Part shown: piece after piece, positions 1-10,069 of the stretch
Position numbering within the stretch: position 1 is the stretch's first letter
How the letters are laid out: the number at the start of each line of letters is the position of its first letter
Assembly (NCBI GenBank): GCA_031119205.1
Contig: JAVHYF010000008.1
Span: 62,001-126,000, forward strand
Length of the DNA: 64,000 nucleotides
From: Moraxellaceae bacterium
GTDB taxonomy: Bacteria > Pseudomonadota > Gammaproteobacteria > Burkholderiales > Rhodocyclaceae
Direction of reading: 5' to 3'
The notes under the pieces: generated by a model
Told to the model about the DNA's origin: nothing
What the model saw: only the letters and a program-made list of their open reading frames with translations
Database searches by the model: none
Translations under genes and position numbers: made by a program

Positions 1-18
1 TCGGTCTCGGCCGGCCGG

Positions 19-2010
19 GTGCGGATCGACGACCGGCAATGGGACGTGTCCGCCCACCGCAGCGCGCGCCACACGGTGCTGGAGCTGGAGCCGGCCACCA
101 GCGAGACGGGCAACCTGGCGCCCATCTATTCACTGGCGCGCACCTTCCTGCCCGAATTGCAGAACGCCGGCACGGTGCTGCAGCTGGCACGGCTGGCCAC
201 ACTGGAGCTGAAGCGGCTGACCGGCTTCGGCCGCTGCCTGCTGTACCGCTTCGACGACGAAGGTCACGGCGAGGTGCTGGCCGAGAGCGCCGACGAGGGC
301 TACGACCGCTACCTGGGGCACCGCTTCCCTGCCGCGGACATTCCGCAGCAGGCGCGCGCCCTGTACCTGCTGAACCGCTTCCGCCTGATTCCCGACGCCA
401 ACTACGAGCCGGTGCCGCTGATGTCGCTGGACCCGGCGCTGGGGCCGGCCGACGTCGACCTGTCGCAGGCCTTCCTGCGCAGCGTGTCGCCGGTGCACCT
501 GGAGTACATGCGCAACATGGGCACGCTGGCGTCGATGTCGGTGTCCATCGTCGTCGACGGCAAGCTGTGGGGGCTGATCTCCTGCCATGACCATGCGCCG
601 CGCAGCCTGACGCCGGAGTGCCGCAATGCCTGCGACCACCTCGGCCAGCTGGTGTCGCTGCAGATCGCCGCCAAGGAGGCGAATGCCGACGTGGCCGAGC
701 GACTGGAGCTGCGCAAGCTGACGCTGGAGATCGTTGCCCGGCTGGGCGACAGCGACGCCACCCTGCAGCGCATCGTCGGCGAATCCGCCCCGCTGCTGCG
801 GCTGGCAGGCGCCGCCGGGGCAGCCATCGTGCTGGACGACCAGGTGTGGTCGGTCGGCGAGGTGCCAGCGGACGAGCACATCCTGGAACTGGCGGGCTGG
901 ATCGTCGGGCTGGGGCAGGACGTGTACGAGAGCCACGAACTGGCGGCGCATTTCTCGCCGGCCGCGCAGTTCGGCAGCACACCGTCGGGCAAGCACATCG
1001 CCGGCGTGCTAGCGCTGTCCATCTCGCAGGTGCACCGCCACGCCATCCTGTGGTTCCGCCCGGAGATCGTGCAGACCGTGCGCTGGGCCGGCGACCCGCG
1101 CGCCAAGATCATCGACAACGGGCGCATCCAGCCGCGCCGCAGCTTCGACAGCTGGGCGGAACAGATCAAGGGGCGCAGCGAGCCGTGGAGCGTCGCGGAG
1201 ATTGCCGCCGCGCGCGAGCTGCGCGAGGCGCTGATCGGCATCGTGCTGCGCCGCGCGGAGGAAATGGCCGTGGTGGCGCAGGAGCTGGGGCGGCTGAACA
1301 AGGAACTGGAAGCCTTCTCCTACACCGTGTCGCACGACCTGCGCGCGCCGATGCGCCACATCACCGGCTACGTGGACCTCGTGCTGGACACCGACGAAGG
1401 CGCGCTGAGCGAACGCTCGCTGCGCTACCTCGGCCACGTGAAGGACGCGGCGCTCTTCGCCGGGCAGCTGGTGGACGCGCTGCTGGACTTCTCGCGCATG
1501 GGCCGCGCCGCCCTGAAGCGACGCAACGTGAACACCCAGCTGCTGGTGGACGACCTGGTGCGCGAAATCTCCCGCCAGGAGCGCGACCATCACATCGAAT
1601 GGGCCGTGGCCCGCGACCTGCCGGACATCGACGCCGACCCGCTGCTGCTGCAGATGGCGGTGCGCAACCTGGTGTCCAACGCGGTGAAGTACAGCCGCGG
1701 CGAGGACCGGAGCCGGATTGCCGTGACCGCTATGTCAAATGAGGAAGGCGACGGGCTGGAGGTCCGCGACAATGGCGTCGGTTTCGACATGAAGTATGTC
1801 GACAAGCTGTTCGGTGTGTTCCAGCGCCTGCACAAGTCCGAGGAATTCGAAGGCACGGGCATCGGCCTGGCCAACACCAAACGCATCATCGAACGCCATG
1901 GCGGCCAGGTCTGGGCGTACGGCGAACCGGGCAAGGGTGCCCGTTTCGGCTTCACCGTACCCCGGCGCACGACGGACGCCTTGGCATCTTCCGGAGTCCC
2001 CGATGCTTAA
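19..2010 (+). CDS. Bacteriophytochrome-type sensor histidine kinase (GAF-PHY-HisKA-HATPase), probably 5'-truncated by the window edge
   Basis: FPAADIPQQARALY, SPVHLEYMRNMGTLASMSVSI and GLISCHDH are phytochrome GAF signatures; SYTVSHDLRAPMRHI H-box; DNGVGFDMKY and GTGIGLANTKRII ATPase motifs. N-terminal PAS with chromophore Cys not visible. Confidence 0.88.
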   Translation: MRIDDRQWDVSAHRSARHTVLELEPATSETGNLAPIYSLARTFLPELQNAGTVLQLARLATLELKRLTGFGRCLLYRFDDEGHGEVLAESADEGYDRYLGHRFPAADIPQQARALYLLNRFRLIPDANYEPVPLMSLDPALGPADVDLSQAFLRSVSPVHLEYMRNMGTLASMSVSIVVDGKLWGLISCHDHAPRSLTPECRNACDHLGQLVSLQIAAKEANADVAERLELRKLTLEIVARLGDSDATLQRIVGESAPLLRLAGAAGAAIVLDDQVWSVGEVPADEHILELAGWIVGLGQDVYESHELAAHFSPAAQFGSTPSGKHIAGVLALSISQVHRHAILWFRPEIVQTVRWAGDPRAKIIDNGRIQPRRSFDSWAEQIKGRSEPWSVAEIAAARELREALIGIVLRRAEEMAVVAQELGRLNKELEAFSYTVSHDLRAPMRHITGYVDLVLDTDEGALSERSLRYLGHVKDAALFAGQLVDALLDFSRMGRAALKRRNVNTQLLVDDLVREISRQERDHHIEWAVARDLPDIDADPLLLQMAVRNLVSNAVKYSRGEDRSRIAVTAMSNEEGDGLEVRDNGVGFDMKYVDKLFGVFQRLHKSEEFEGTGIGLANTKRIIERHGGQVWAYGEPGKGARFGFTVPRRTTDALASSGVPDA

Positions 2011-2461
2011 ACCCATCCTGCTGGTCGAAGACGACAAGCGTGATCTCGAACTGACCCTGGTGGCGCTGGAGCGCAGCCAGCTCGCCAACGACGTGGTGGT
2101 GCTGCGCGACGGCGCACAGGCACTCGACTACCTGCGGCGCGAAGGCGAACACGCGCAGCGCCCGGAGGGCAATCCGGCGGTGATCCTGCTGGACCTGAAG
2201 CTGCCGAAGGTGACCGGCCTGGAAGTGCTGGAGGCGGTGCGCAACAACCCCATGCTGCGCAGCATCCCGGTGGTGATGCTGACCTCCTCGCAACAGGAGT
2301 CCGACGTGCTGAAGAGCTACGAGCTGGGCGTGAACGCCTACGTGGTGAAGCCGGTGGAGTTCAAGCAGTTCGTCGCGGCGATTGCCGACCTGGGCGTGTT
2401 CTGGGCCGTGCTGAACGAGCCGCCTCCCGGCTCGACCAAGGCCCCCCGTCGTTACGAGTAA
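2003..2461 (+). CDS. Response regulator receiver protein (phytochrome-associated, Rcp1-like)
   Basis: MLKPILLVEDDKRDLELT...VILLDLKLPKVTGLEVLEAV...VVMLTSS...VVKPVEF. ATG overlaps the kinase stop (ATGCTTAA). Confidence 0.88.
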   Translation: MLKPILLVEDDKRDLELTLVALERSQLANDVVVLRDGAQALDYLRREGEHAQRPEGNPAVILLDLKLPKVTGLEVLEAVRNNPMLRSIPVVMLTSSQQESDVLKSYELGVNAYVVKPVEFKQFVAAIADLGVFWAVLNEPPPGSTKAPRRYE

Positions 2462-2489
2462 CACTGCTCACGCACACACGGCACGGGAC

Positions 2490-4514
2490 ATGGACAGGCG
2501 GGAAGACACACCGGCTACGGCGGCAACAGCGAAGCGACGCGCAACGTCCATCCTGCTGCTGGAGGACTCCGCCTTCGATGTCGACCTCATCACCGAAACG
2601 CTGAAGAGCTACCGGCCCGACGTGGTGGTGAACCACGTCAGCTCCGAACAGGGCTTCCTGGCCGCGCTGCGCATGCAGCGCTACGACGCCATCCTGTCCG
2701 ACTTCGAGATTCCCGGCTTCGGTGGCGCGCAGGCGCTGGAGATCGTGCGCCACAGCGGCATCGACACACCGTTCATCTTCGTGTCCGGCGTGATCGGCGA
2801 GGACAACGCGGTGGAGCTCATGAAGATGGGCGCCACCGACTACGTCAGCAAGTCGCGCCTGGCCCGCCTGCCGCTGGTGCTGGACCGCGCGCTGAAGGAG
2901 AGCTCCACCCGCGTGGGCCGCGCTGACGCCGAACGCAAGTTGCGCGAGGCGGACGCCGCCTACGGCCGCCTCGTCGAGTCGCTGACCGACTACGCGGTGA
3001 TCCTGCTCAGCGACGAGGGCCGCATCGAAGGCTGGAACGCCGGCGCACAGGCCATCTTCGGCTATGCGCGCGACGCGGTGCTGGGCCAGCCGCTGGAGCT
3101 GCTGATGTCGTCCATCGACGTCGCCTCTCGCGGGCTGCAGCGCGACCTCGCCGCGGCCCGCAAGCTCGGCCGCCTGCCCACCGCGCGCTGGATGGTGAAG
3201 CGCGACAACGCGACGATCTGGGTAGTGGGCGCGCTGGCCACCCTGCCCTCCGAACAGGGTGACCCGCACGGCTTCTTCTGCATCATGCGCGACACCACGG
3301 CGGAATACGTCGCCGAGGAGAACATGCGCAACGCGCGCATGCAGGCCGAGGCCGCACGCGACGAAGCGCAACGCGCCATCCAGGCGCGCGACCGCTTCAT
3401 CGCCGTGCTGTCGCACGAGCTGCGCACGCCGCTGTCGTCCATCTCCTTCGCCGCCCACCTGCTGGAAAAAGTAGCGACGGTGCCGGACAAGTACGAGCAC
3501 CTGCTGCCGATGGTCCGCCGCAACATCGCCACCGAAGCGCGGCTGATCGACGACCTGCTGGACGTGTCTGCCATTTCCAACGGCAAGCTGAACCTGAAGC
3601 TCGGGCAGGTGGACATGCACGAGTTGCTGCAGGAGACGGTGGACCTCTTCGACGACCAGGTGGTGGAGCGCCAGCTCACCCTGTCGCTGGACACCACGGA
3701 CGCCCCGGCCATCGTCACCGCAGACCGCGTGCGCATGCAGCAGGTGATCTCCAACCTGCTGCGCAACGCAGTGAAGTTCAGCAACCCCGGCGGGCACATC
3801 CGGCTGCGCACCGAGGTGCGCGGCCAGCACTTCAGCCTCGTCTGCCACGACGAAGGCGTGGGCATCGCCACGCAGGACATGGAGCGCATCTTCCGACCCT
3901 TCGAGCAGGGCGTGGCAGCTGAAGGTGACGGCGCGCAGAAGCGTGGCGGCCTGGGCCTCGGCCTGGCGATCGCCGGCCATCTGGTCGCCATGCACGGCGG
4001 GGAGTTGAACGCCGCCAGCCAGGGCCACGGCAAGGGCGCCACCTTCACCTTGCGCATGCCCGTCACCCCGCCCGGCGAGACCGCGCACCCTGCACCGACA
4101 CCAGCCGACGCCGCGGAAGCCAGCGCCAACAATGGCAACTGGCGCGTCCTGCTGGTGGAAGACAACCTGAGCGCCGCCTGGGCCTTGCAGATGTGCCTGG
4201 AGGGCTACGACTACGCGGTGGTGCACGCCGGCACCGTGGCCGAGGCGATGCTCGCCTTCCAGGAGAGCAACTTCGACGTGGTGCTGACCGACCTCGGCCT
4301 GCCCGACGGCAGCGGCGTGGAGATCGGCCGCGCATTGTCGAAGACCGTACCGGTGGTGGCACTCAGTGGCTACGGTGCGGAAGCCGACCGGCGCCGCACG
4401 CTGGAAGCCGGCTTCTCCGCCCACATCGTGAAGCCCGCCGACCCCGAGCAGGTGCACGCGATGCTGCAGCAGGTGCTATCCACAGGCCCGCAGTCCCCGG
4501 CAAGACCGCACTAG
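2490..4514 (+). CDS. Hybrid sensor histidine kinase (REC-PAS-HisKA-HATPase-REC)
   Basis: Two receiver domains (ILLLEDSAFDVDLI..., VLLVEDNLSAAWAL...), H-box FIAVLSHELRTPLSS, HATPase GLGLGLAIAGHLV. Confidence 0.9.
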   Translation: MDRREDTPATAATAKRRATSILLLEDSAFDVDLITETLKSYRPDVVVNHVSSEQGFLAALRMQRYDAILSDFEIPGFGGAQALEIVRHSGIDTPFIFVSGVIGEDNAVELMKMGATDYVSKSRLARLPLVLDRALKESSTRVGRADAERKLREADAAYGRLVESLTDYAVILLSDEGRIEGWNAGAQAIFGYARDAVLGQPLELLMSSIDVASRGLQRDLAAARKLGRLPTARWMVKRDNATIWVVGALATLPSEQGDPHGFFCIMRDTTAEYVAEENMRNARMQAEAARDEAQRAIQARDRFIAVLSHELRTPLSSISFAAHLLEKVATVPDKYEHLLPMVRRNIATEARLIDDLLDVSAISNGKLNLKLGQVDMHELLQETVDLFDDQVVERQLTLSLDTTDAPAIVTADRVRMQQVISNLLRNAVKFSNPGGHIRLRTEVRGQHFSLVCHDEGVGIATQDMERIFRPFEQGVAAEGDGAQKRGGLGLGLAIAGHLVAMHGGELNAASQGHGKGATFTLRMPVTPPGETAHPAPTPADAAEASANNGNWRVLLVEDNLSAAWALQMCLEGYDYAVVHAGTVAEAMLAFQESNFDVVLTDLGLPDGSGVEIGRALSKTVPVVALSGYGAEADRRRTLEAGFSAHIVKPADPEQVHAMLQQVLSTGPQSPARPH

Positions 4515-4686
4515 ACGAGCGCCACGCGCCGCGCCGACAGCACCCTCCCCGCTGCCGGATTCATGAAATGGCGTCACAGATGATGTGACGCCACCCCGGC
4601 TGTTTCACAGCCCGTCCCGCGTCCATCATGGCCTGCCCGTCCGTGCTCACGGACGTCACAGCTCACACACTCCGCAGGTAGCGATC

Positions 4687-5727
4687 ATGAACATGGAATA
4701 TCGACGGCTGGGCAATTCCGGCCTCAAGGTGCCGGCCCTCTCCTTCGGCGCCGGCACCTTCGGCGGCAGTGGACCGCTGTTCGGCAACTGGGGCACTACC
4801 GATGCGCAGGAGGCGCGCCGCCTTGTGGACATCTGCCTGGACACGGGCGTGAACCTCTTCGACACCGCCGACGTGTACTCTGCCGGCGCGTCGGAGGAAG
4901 TCCTGGGTGCCGCCATCAAGGGCCGCCGCGACAGCGTGCTGATCTCCACCAAGACCAGCCTGCCGACGGGCGACGGCCCCAACGATGCAGGCTCGTCACG
5001 GCCACGCCTGCTGCGCGCGGTGGACGACGCGCTGCGCCGCCTGGGCACCGACTACATCGACCTGCTGCAACTGCATGCCTTCGACGCCGGCACGCCGGTG
5101 GAGGAAGTGCTGGGCACGCTGGATGCACTGGTACGCGAGGGCAAGCTGCGCTACATCGGCGTGTCCAATTTCGCGGGCTGGCAGCTCATGAAATCGCTGG
5201 CAGCGTCCGAGCGCCATGGCTGGTCGCGCTATGTCGCGCACCAGGTGTACTACTCCCTGCTCGGCCGCGACTACGAATGGGACCTGATGCCGCTGGCGCA
5301 GGACCAGGGCGTGGGCGCACTGGTGTGGAGCCCGCTGGGCTGGGGCCGCCTCACCGGCAAGATCCGCCGCGGCCAGCCCTTGCCGGAAGGCAGCCGCCTG
5401 CACGCCACCGCGGAGTTCGGCCCGCCGGTGGATGACGAGCGCATGTACCGCGTGATCGACGTGCTGGACGCCATCGCGGAAGAAACCGGCAGGACGGTGC
5501 CGCAGGTCGCCATCAACTGGCTGCTGCAGCGGCCCACGGTATCCAGCGTGATCATCGGCGCGCGCAACGAGGCACAGTTGCGGCAGAACCTCGGCGCAGT
5601 GGGTTGGCAACTGAGCGCCGAGCAGGTGGCGCGGCTGGACGCCGCCAGCCACGTCGAGGCGCCCTACCCGCACTTCCCGTATTACCGGCAGGACGCCTTT
5701 GCGCGGCTCAACCCGCCAGCGGTGTGA
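4687..5727 (+). CDS. Aldo/keto reductase
   Basis: MEYRRLGNSGLKVPALSFG, DTADVYSAGASEEVLG, ISTKTS, YIGVSNFAGWQL, VIIGARNEAQLRQNLGAV. ATG at 4687 preferred over track start 4585. Confidence 0.9.
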   Translation: MNMEYRRLGNSGLKVPALSFGAGTFGGSGPLFGNWGTTDAQEARRLVDICLDTGVNLFDTADVYSAGASEEVLGAAIKGRRDSVLISTKTSLPTGDGPNDAGSSRPRLLRAVDDALRRLGTDYIDLLQLHAFDAGTPVEEVLGTLDALVREGKLRYIGVSNFAGWQLMKSLAASERHGWSRYVAHQVYYSLLGRDYEWDLMPLAQDQGVGALVWSPLGWGRLTGKIRRGQPLPEGSRLHATAEFGPPVDDERMYRVIDVLDAIAEETGRTVPQVAINWLLQRPTVSSVIIGARNEAQLRQNLGAVGWQLSAEQVARLDAASHVEAPYPHFPYYRQDAFARLNPPAV

Positions 5728-5851
5728 AGTGCAGGGCGACGTCCGGACCTGCGCGCCCCCACCGCGGTGGTGTTATCTGGCAGGCTGGCGCGTCCGACGC
5801 GCCGCCGCTATAGCTGCCGGCCACAGTCACTACCTCAGGGGAGAGACCACG

Positions 5852-6217
5852 ATGAATCTGTCTGTAATCGAAATGAAGGCCTACGTCCCCGCGCGGGACT
5901 TCGAGGTATCGAAGGCGTTCTACACCGCCATCGGCTTCCAGATCGGCTGGTCGTCGGAAGACATGGCCTACCTGCATCACGGCTCGGCGAGCTTCCTGCT
6001 GCAGAACTTCTACGTGGCCGAGCACGCGGACAATTTCATGATGCATCTGCTGGTCGAGAACGTGGACGACTGGCATGCGCGCATCGTCGCGTCAGGCGTC
6101 GCAGAAAAGTACGGCGTGCGTCTCGACCCGCCCGAAGACCGGCCCTGGGGTATGCGCGACTTTCCGTTCTGCGACCCCACCGGCGTGCTGTGGCGCATCG
6201 GTCAGGACATCGAGTGA
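5852..6217 (+). CDS. VOC/glyoxalase family protein
   Basis: Short beta-alpha fold with FYTAIGFQIGW and FPFCDPTGVLWRIGQ; ATG at 5852 after AGGGGAGAG. Confidence 0.75.
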   Translation: MNLSVIEMKAYVPARDFEVSKAFYTAIGFQIGWSSEDMAYLHHGSASFLLQNFYVAEHADNFMMHLLVENVDDWHARIVASGVAEKYGVRLDPPEDRPWGMRDFPFCDPTGVLWRIGQDIE

Positions 6218-6235
6218 AGCCCGCCGCACGGCCTG

Positions 6236-7156
6236 CTACGTAACCTGCAGTGCGAACTGCTGCGTGAACCATTCCCACACCGCGGCGATGCGCGGCTCGT
6301 CCCGACGCGCCGGCAGGCATGCCAGGTAGTAGCCCCCGGTCGCGAGCTGAGGCCCGAAGGGTTGCACCAGCCGGCCGCTGGCGAGTTCGCCCGCCATCAG
6401 GGTCGGGCTGAGCAGACCCACGCCGTGGCCGGCCATGACGGCGAGGATGGCGTGCGTCTCGTCGGAGAAAGCCAGGCTCTCCTTGCCCTTCGGCGGCTTC
6501 AGTTTCGCGGCTTGGAACCAGCGCGACCACAGCGCCGGTGACTTCGCCCGCGGCTGCCATTCGAAGTGGATCAGCTTGTGGCGCTGCAGGTCTGCCGGAC
6601 GCGTCACGCCCAGCAGCGGGCTGCACATCGGCGCGTAGTGTTCGAAAGCGAGGCGCTGTGCAGTGAGTGCCGGCCAGTCGCCGTCGCCGGAACGGATGGC
6701 GATGTCCGCCTCGCCACGCGCGAGGTCCACCACCGTCTCGGTGGCATTCAACCGGATGTCCACCTGCGGCACCGCTTCGCGCAAGGAGCCCATGCGCGGC
6801 AGCAACCAGTGCGCGGCAAACGCCGTGTTGGTAGTCAGCACGAGGCTGGACGCTGCCCTGCCGCGACGCATTGCCGCCAGCCCCAGCTCGATGGTGTCCA
6901 GCCCGTCCTTGACCATGTGGAACAGGCGCAGGCCTTCGGGCGTGAGTTCAACACGCCGCGCCAGGCGGTGGAACAGCGGCGTCTCCAGCAGCTTTTCCAG
7001 TGCGCGGATCTGGTGGCTGATCGCCGTGGGGCTGACGAACAGTTCCTGCGCTGCGCGCTGGAAACTGAGGTTCGCCGCCGCGGCCTCGAACGCGCGCAGG
7101 GCCGCCAGTGGTGGCAGTCGACGCGGCGGCCTGACAGGTGAGTTTCTTTCATCCAT
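6236..7156 (-). CDS. LysR-family regulator (GcvA-like)
   Basis: LPPLAALRAFEAAAANLSFQRAAQELFVSPTAISHQIRALEKLLETPLFHRLARRVELTPEG. Confidence 0.9.
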   Translation of the reverse strand: MDERNSPVRPPRRLPPLAALRAFEAAAANLSFQRAAQELFVSPTAISHQIRALEKLLETPLFHRLARRVELTPEGLRLFHMVKDGLDTIELGLAAMRRGRAASSLVLTTNTAFAAHWLLPRMGSLREAVPQVDIRLNATETVVDLARGEADIAIRSGDGDWPALTAQRLAFEHYAPMCSPLLGVTRPADLQRHKLIHFEWQPRAKSPALWSRWFQAAKLKPPKGKESLAFSDETHAILAVMAGHGVGLLSPTLMAGELASGRLVQPFGPQLATGGYYLACLPARRDEPRIAAVWEWFTQQFALQVT

Positions 7157-7232
7157 GCAGCAAGAATACTCGTTTGTCGCCGCAGATTTCCGCGCCTAGA
7201 TTGGCAGCTCCCCTCACCCCTCGGAGCAAGCC

Positions 7233-7643
7233 ATGAGTCTGGTTCAGCTGATCAACCCGCCCGCCCTGTACGACCCGGTGCCCAACGGTTACTCGCATGT
7301 CGCCGCCGTGGACACCGGCACGCATCGCCTCGTGCTGCTCTCCGGTCAGGGTGGTGAAGACCGCGAGGGGGCGCTGCAGCCGGACTTCGCGACGCAGTTG
7401 CGGCAGGCGATGGACAACCTGGGCCACGCGCTGGCCGCAGCCGATGCCACACCCGCCGACGTGGCGCGCACCCTGGTGCTGGTCGTCGACCACAGCGAGG
7501 AGAAGCTGCATTTGCTGGGCGCGGCGTTCGAGCGCTTCTGGGGCAGCGGCCTCAAGCCGGCCTGCACCCTGGTGCCGGTGCCAAGGCTCGCGCTGGACGG
7601 CATGCTGATCGAGATCGAAGCGACCGCGGTGGTCCGTCGCTAG
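7233..7643 (+). CDS. RidA family protein
   Basis: YSHVAAVDTGTHRLVLLSGQGG...RQAMDNLGHALAAADATPADVARTLVLVVDH...PACTLVPVPRLALDGMLIEIEATAV. Confidence 0.85.
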   Translation: MSLVQLINPPALYDPVPNGYSHVAAVDTGTHRLVLLSGQGGEDREGALQPDFATQLRQAMDNLGHALAAADATPADVARTLVLVVDHSEEKLHLLGAAFERFWGSGLKPACTLVPVPRLALDGMLIEIEATAVVRR

Positions 7644-7701
7644 CCCGTGGGCAGGTGGCGGGCGGGCCATCGGCCGCACCGGCCAAACCGTGCATCACGG
7701 C

Positions 7702-8844
7702 TCAGCGCCGCGCTTCGAACACCAGGTTGAAAGGCGAATGGGTGGCGCGACGGAAGTGCCTGAAGCCGGCGCTCGTCACCACCGCGCGCATGCGCGCCTC
7801 GCCCGCCTGCGCACCCAGCGCGAGGCCCACCTCCTGCGACAGCGAGCACGGCGTGCAGATCAGCGTGGAGCCGGCATAGTAGGCGCGGCCCACCGGGTTG
7901 AGGTTCTCTTCCACGCGGTCACCGGCATAGGGTTCGACGATCATCCAGGTGCCGTCTTCGGCCAGCGTGCTGCAGATGTGCTTCGACGCGCCCACCGGGT
8001 CACCCATGTCGTGCAGGGCGTCGAACACGGTCACCAGGTCGTAGTCGCGGCCGGGGAAGTCCTTGGCGCTGGCCACCTCGAAGCGGCAGCGTTCGGAGAC
8101 GCCGGCCTCCTCGGCACGCAGGCGGGCAGCCACGATGGATTCCGCGTGGTTGTCGAAGCCTATGAAGTACGAGTTGGGGAAGGCCTGCGCCATCAGGATG
8201 GTGGACGCGCCATGACCGCAGCCCACGTCGGCGACGATGGCACCGGACTTGAGCCGTGCCTCCACGCCGTCCAGCGCCGGCAACCACACCCCGGTGAGGT
8301 TGCCGACGTAGGACGAGCGGAAGAAGCGCTCGATGCCGTGGAACAGCGCGTGGTCATGCTGGTGCCAGCCGATGCCGCCACCGGTGCGGAATGCCTCCTT
8401 CAGCTTGTCGGCGATGCGGCCGGCCGCCAGTGCGGTCTGGAAGCCGCCGACGATGAAGGCCGGGCTGTTCTCGTCGGCGAACACCATGGCCTGCTCCGCG
8501 CTCAGCGTGTAGCGGCCGGTGTCGGCGTGGTAGGTCACGAAGCCGGACGCCGCCTGCGCGTTGAGCCATTCGCGCACGTAGCGCTCGGCACAGCCGGTGT
8601 GCTTCGCCAGCTCCGCCGAAGTCAGCGGGTCATGATCGGCCAGGGTCTGGTACAGGCCCAGCTCCTCGCCCAGCAGCACCAGCGGCGCGTTGGACACGGC
8701 GCCCATGTCCACCAGCGCACGGCCCAGAAGCTCGTGCAGTTTCTGTTCGTCGAACTTCGCGGCGGTGTGCGCACCCTGTACCGGTTGCTTGTGGTGGGAG
8801 TGTTCCCGGTGGGTGCTCGTTTGCGTGCTTGGTTGCGTGCTCAT
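7702..8844 (-). CDS. SAM-dependent methyltransferase
   Basis: AIVADVGCGHGASTILMAQAFPNSYFIGFDNH and DLVTVFDALHDMGDP; N-terminal winged-helix-like part. Internal ATG at 8844 preferred. Confidence 0.85.
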   Translation of the reverse strand: MSTQPSTQTSTHREHSHHKQPVQGAHTAAKFDEQKLHELLGRALVDMGAVSNAPLVLLGEELGLYQTLADHDPLTSAELAKHTGCAERYVREWLNAQAASGFVTYHADTGRYTLSAEQAMVFADENSPAFIVGGFQTALAAGRIADKLKEAFRTGGGIGWHQHDHALFHGIERFFRSSYVGNLTGVWLPALDGVEARLKSGAIVADVGCGHGASTILMAQAFPNSYFIGFDNHAESIVAARLRAEEAGVSERCRFEVASAKDFPGRDYDLVTVFDALHDMGDPVGASKHICSTLAEDGTWMIVEPYAGDRVEENLNPVGRAYYAGSTLICTPCSLSQEVGLALGAQAGEARMRAVVTSAGFRHFRRATHSPFNLVFEARR

Positions 8845-9064
8845 TCGTGTATCTCCTCGTGGAGGTGATTGAAGGAGTCCGCATCCTGCGCATCGCAAGC
8901 GATGGCCACTTTGCACGACGGCCGCCGCACTTGCCCGCGCCGCTCCCGACCCGCGCGCATTTGACCGGGCGGCCGGATTGCTTGCCCGCCAGACCGCCGG
9001 GCCGGCGACCTGCCCGCTCCGACGCTTGCCGGCAAGGCCCACGCAGGGAATCATCCCGCCCATC

Positions 9065-10069
9065 ATGGATGCCCTGTCCGAACTGCTGCGCGCCGTCCGC
9101 CTGTCCGGTGCGATGTTCTTCAACGCGCACTGCGCCGCGCCCTGGTGCGTCGCCTCGCCGCCGTCGCAGCGCTTCGTGCGCTACGTGGCCAGCGAGAGCT
9201 GCCGCCTGATCGAGTTCCACTTCATCGCCGCGGGGCAGGCCTACATCCGCGTCGGCGGTGAAACCACGCCGCTGGCCGCCGGCGACATCGTGATGCTGCC
9301 GCATGGCGACGCCCACCACATGGGCAACGGGCTGAGCGCCGACATCATCGATGGCGAGGCCTCGGCCAGCGAGATGCTGACCGGCGCCGTCAAGCTGTCG
9401 AAGCTGGGCAGCGGTGACGGCGACAGCACGCGCCTGATCTGCGGCTACCTCGCCTGCGAGGCGCGCCTCATCCAGCCGCTGATCGCCGGCCTGCCGCGCG
9501 TGGTGCGGGTGAACATCCGCCACGACGCCTACGGCCGCGTGCTGGAGGAGATGATCCATCACGCCGTGGCGCAACTGGACGACGACGCACCGGGCAGCAA
9601 GGTCATCGGCGCGCGCCTGGCCGAAGTGCTGTTCGCCGAGAGCCTGCGCCGCTACCTGCTGCAGATGCCGCCGGGTGCAAGCAGCTGGCTGGCCGGCGCC
9701 GCCGACCCGGCAGTGGGCCGCGCTCTCGCCGCCCTGCACCAGGACCCGGCCCATGCGTGGACGCTGGACGAACTGGCGAAGCAAGCCGGCCTCGCCCGCT
9801 CCAGCCTCACCGAACGTTTCGCCCGCCACTTCGGACAGGGGCCCATGGGCTACCTGGCAGACTGGCGCCTGGAACTCGCCGCCGACGCCCTGCGCAGCAC
9901 CAGCCGCAGCGTGATGCAGATTGCATCCGAGGTCGGCTACGATTCCGAAGCCGCCTTCAACCGCGCTTTCAAGCGCCGCTTCGAACTGCCGCCGGGACGA
10001 TACCGGCTGCAGTGGCGGGAGGGACGGCCTGCGCCCCTTGCAACCGGAACCGGAGAGCACGCGCAATGA
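9065..10069 (+). CDS. AraC-family regulator with cupin_6-type N-terminus
   Basis: WTLDELAKQAGLARSSLTERFARHFGQGPMGYLADWRLELA...IASEVGYDSEAAFNRAFKRRF. Confidence 0.88.
   Translation: MDALSELLRAVRLSGAMFFNAHCAAPWCVASPPSQRFVRYVASESCRLIEFHFIAAGQAYIRVGGETTPLAAGDIVMLPHGDAHHMGNGLSADIIDGEASASEMLTGAVKLSKLGSGDGDSTRLICGYLACEARLIQPLIAGLPRVVRVNIRHDAYGRVLEEMIHHAVAQLDDDAPGSKVIGARLAEVLFAESLRRYLLQMPPGASSWLAGAADPAVGRALAALHQDPAHAWTLDELAKQAGLARSSLTERFARHFGQGPMGYLADWRLELAADALRSTSRSVMQIASEVGYDSEAAFNRAFKRRFELPPGRYRLQWREGRPAPLATGTGEHAQ

Noticed and set aside
2361-4457. 698-aa minus-strand ORF
   Set aside because: Antisense to the hybrid kinase; composition of a high-GC shadow frame (V/H/Q/A-rich), no domain motif.
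5787-5803. GGCGCGTC-C-GACGCGCC palindrome before the VOC gene
   Set aside because: All-GC arms of 8 bp are common by chance in this composition; no supporting context.
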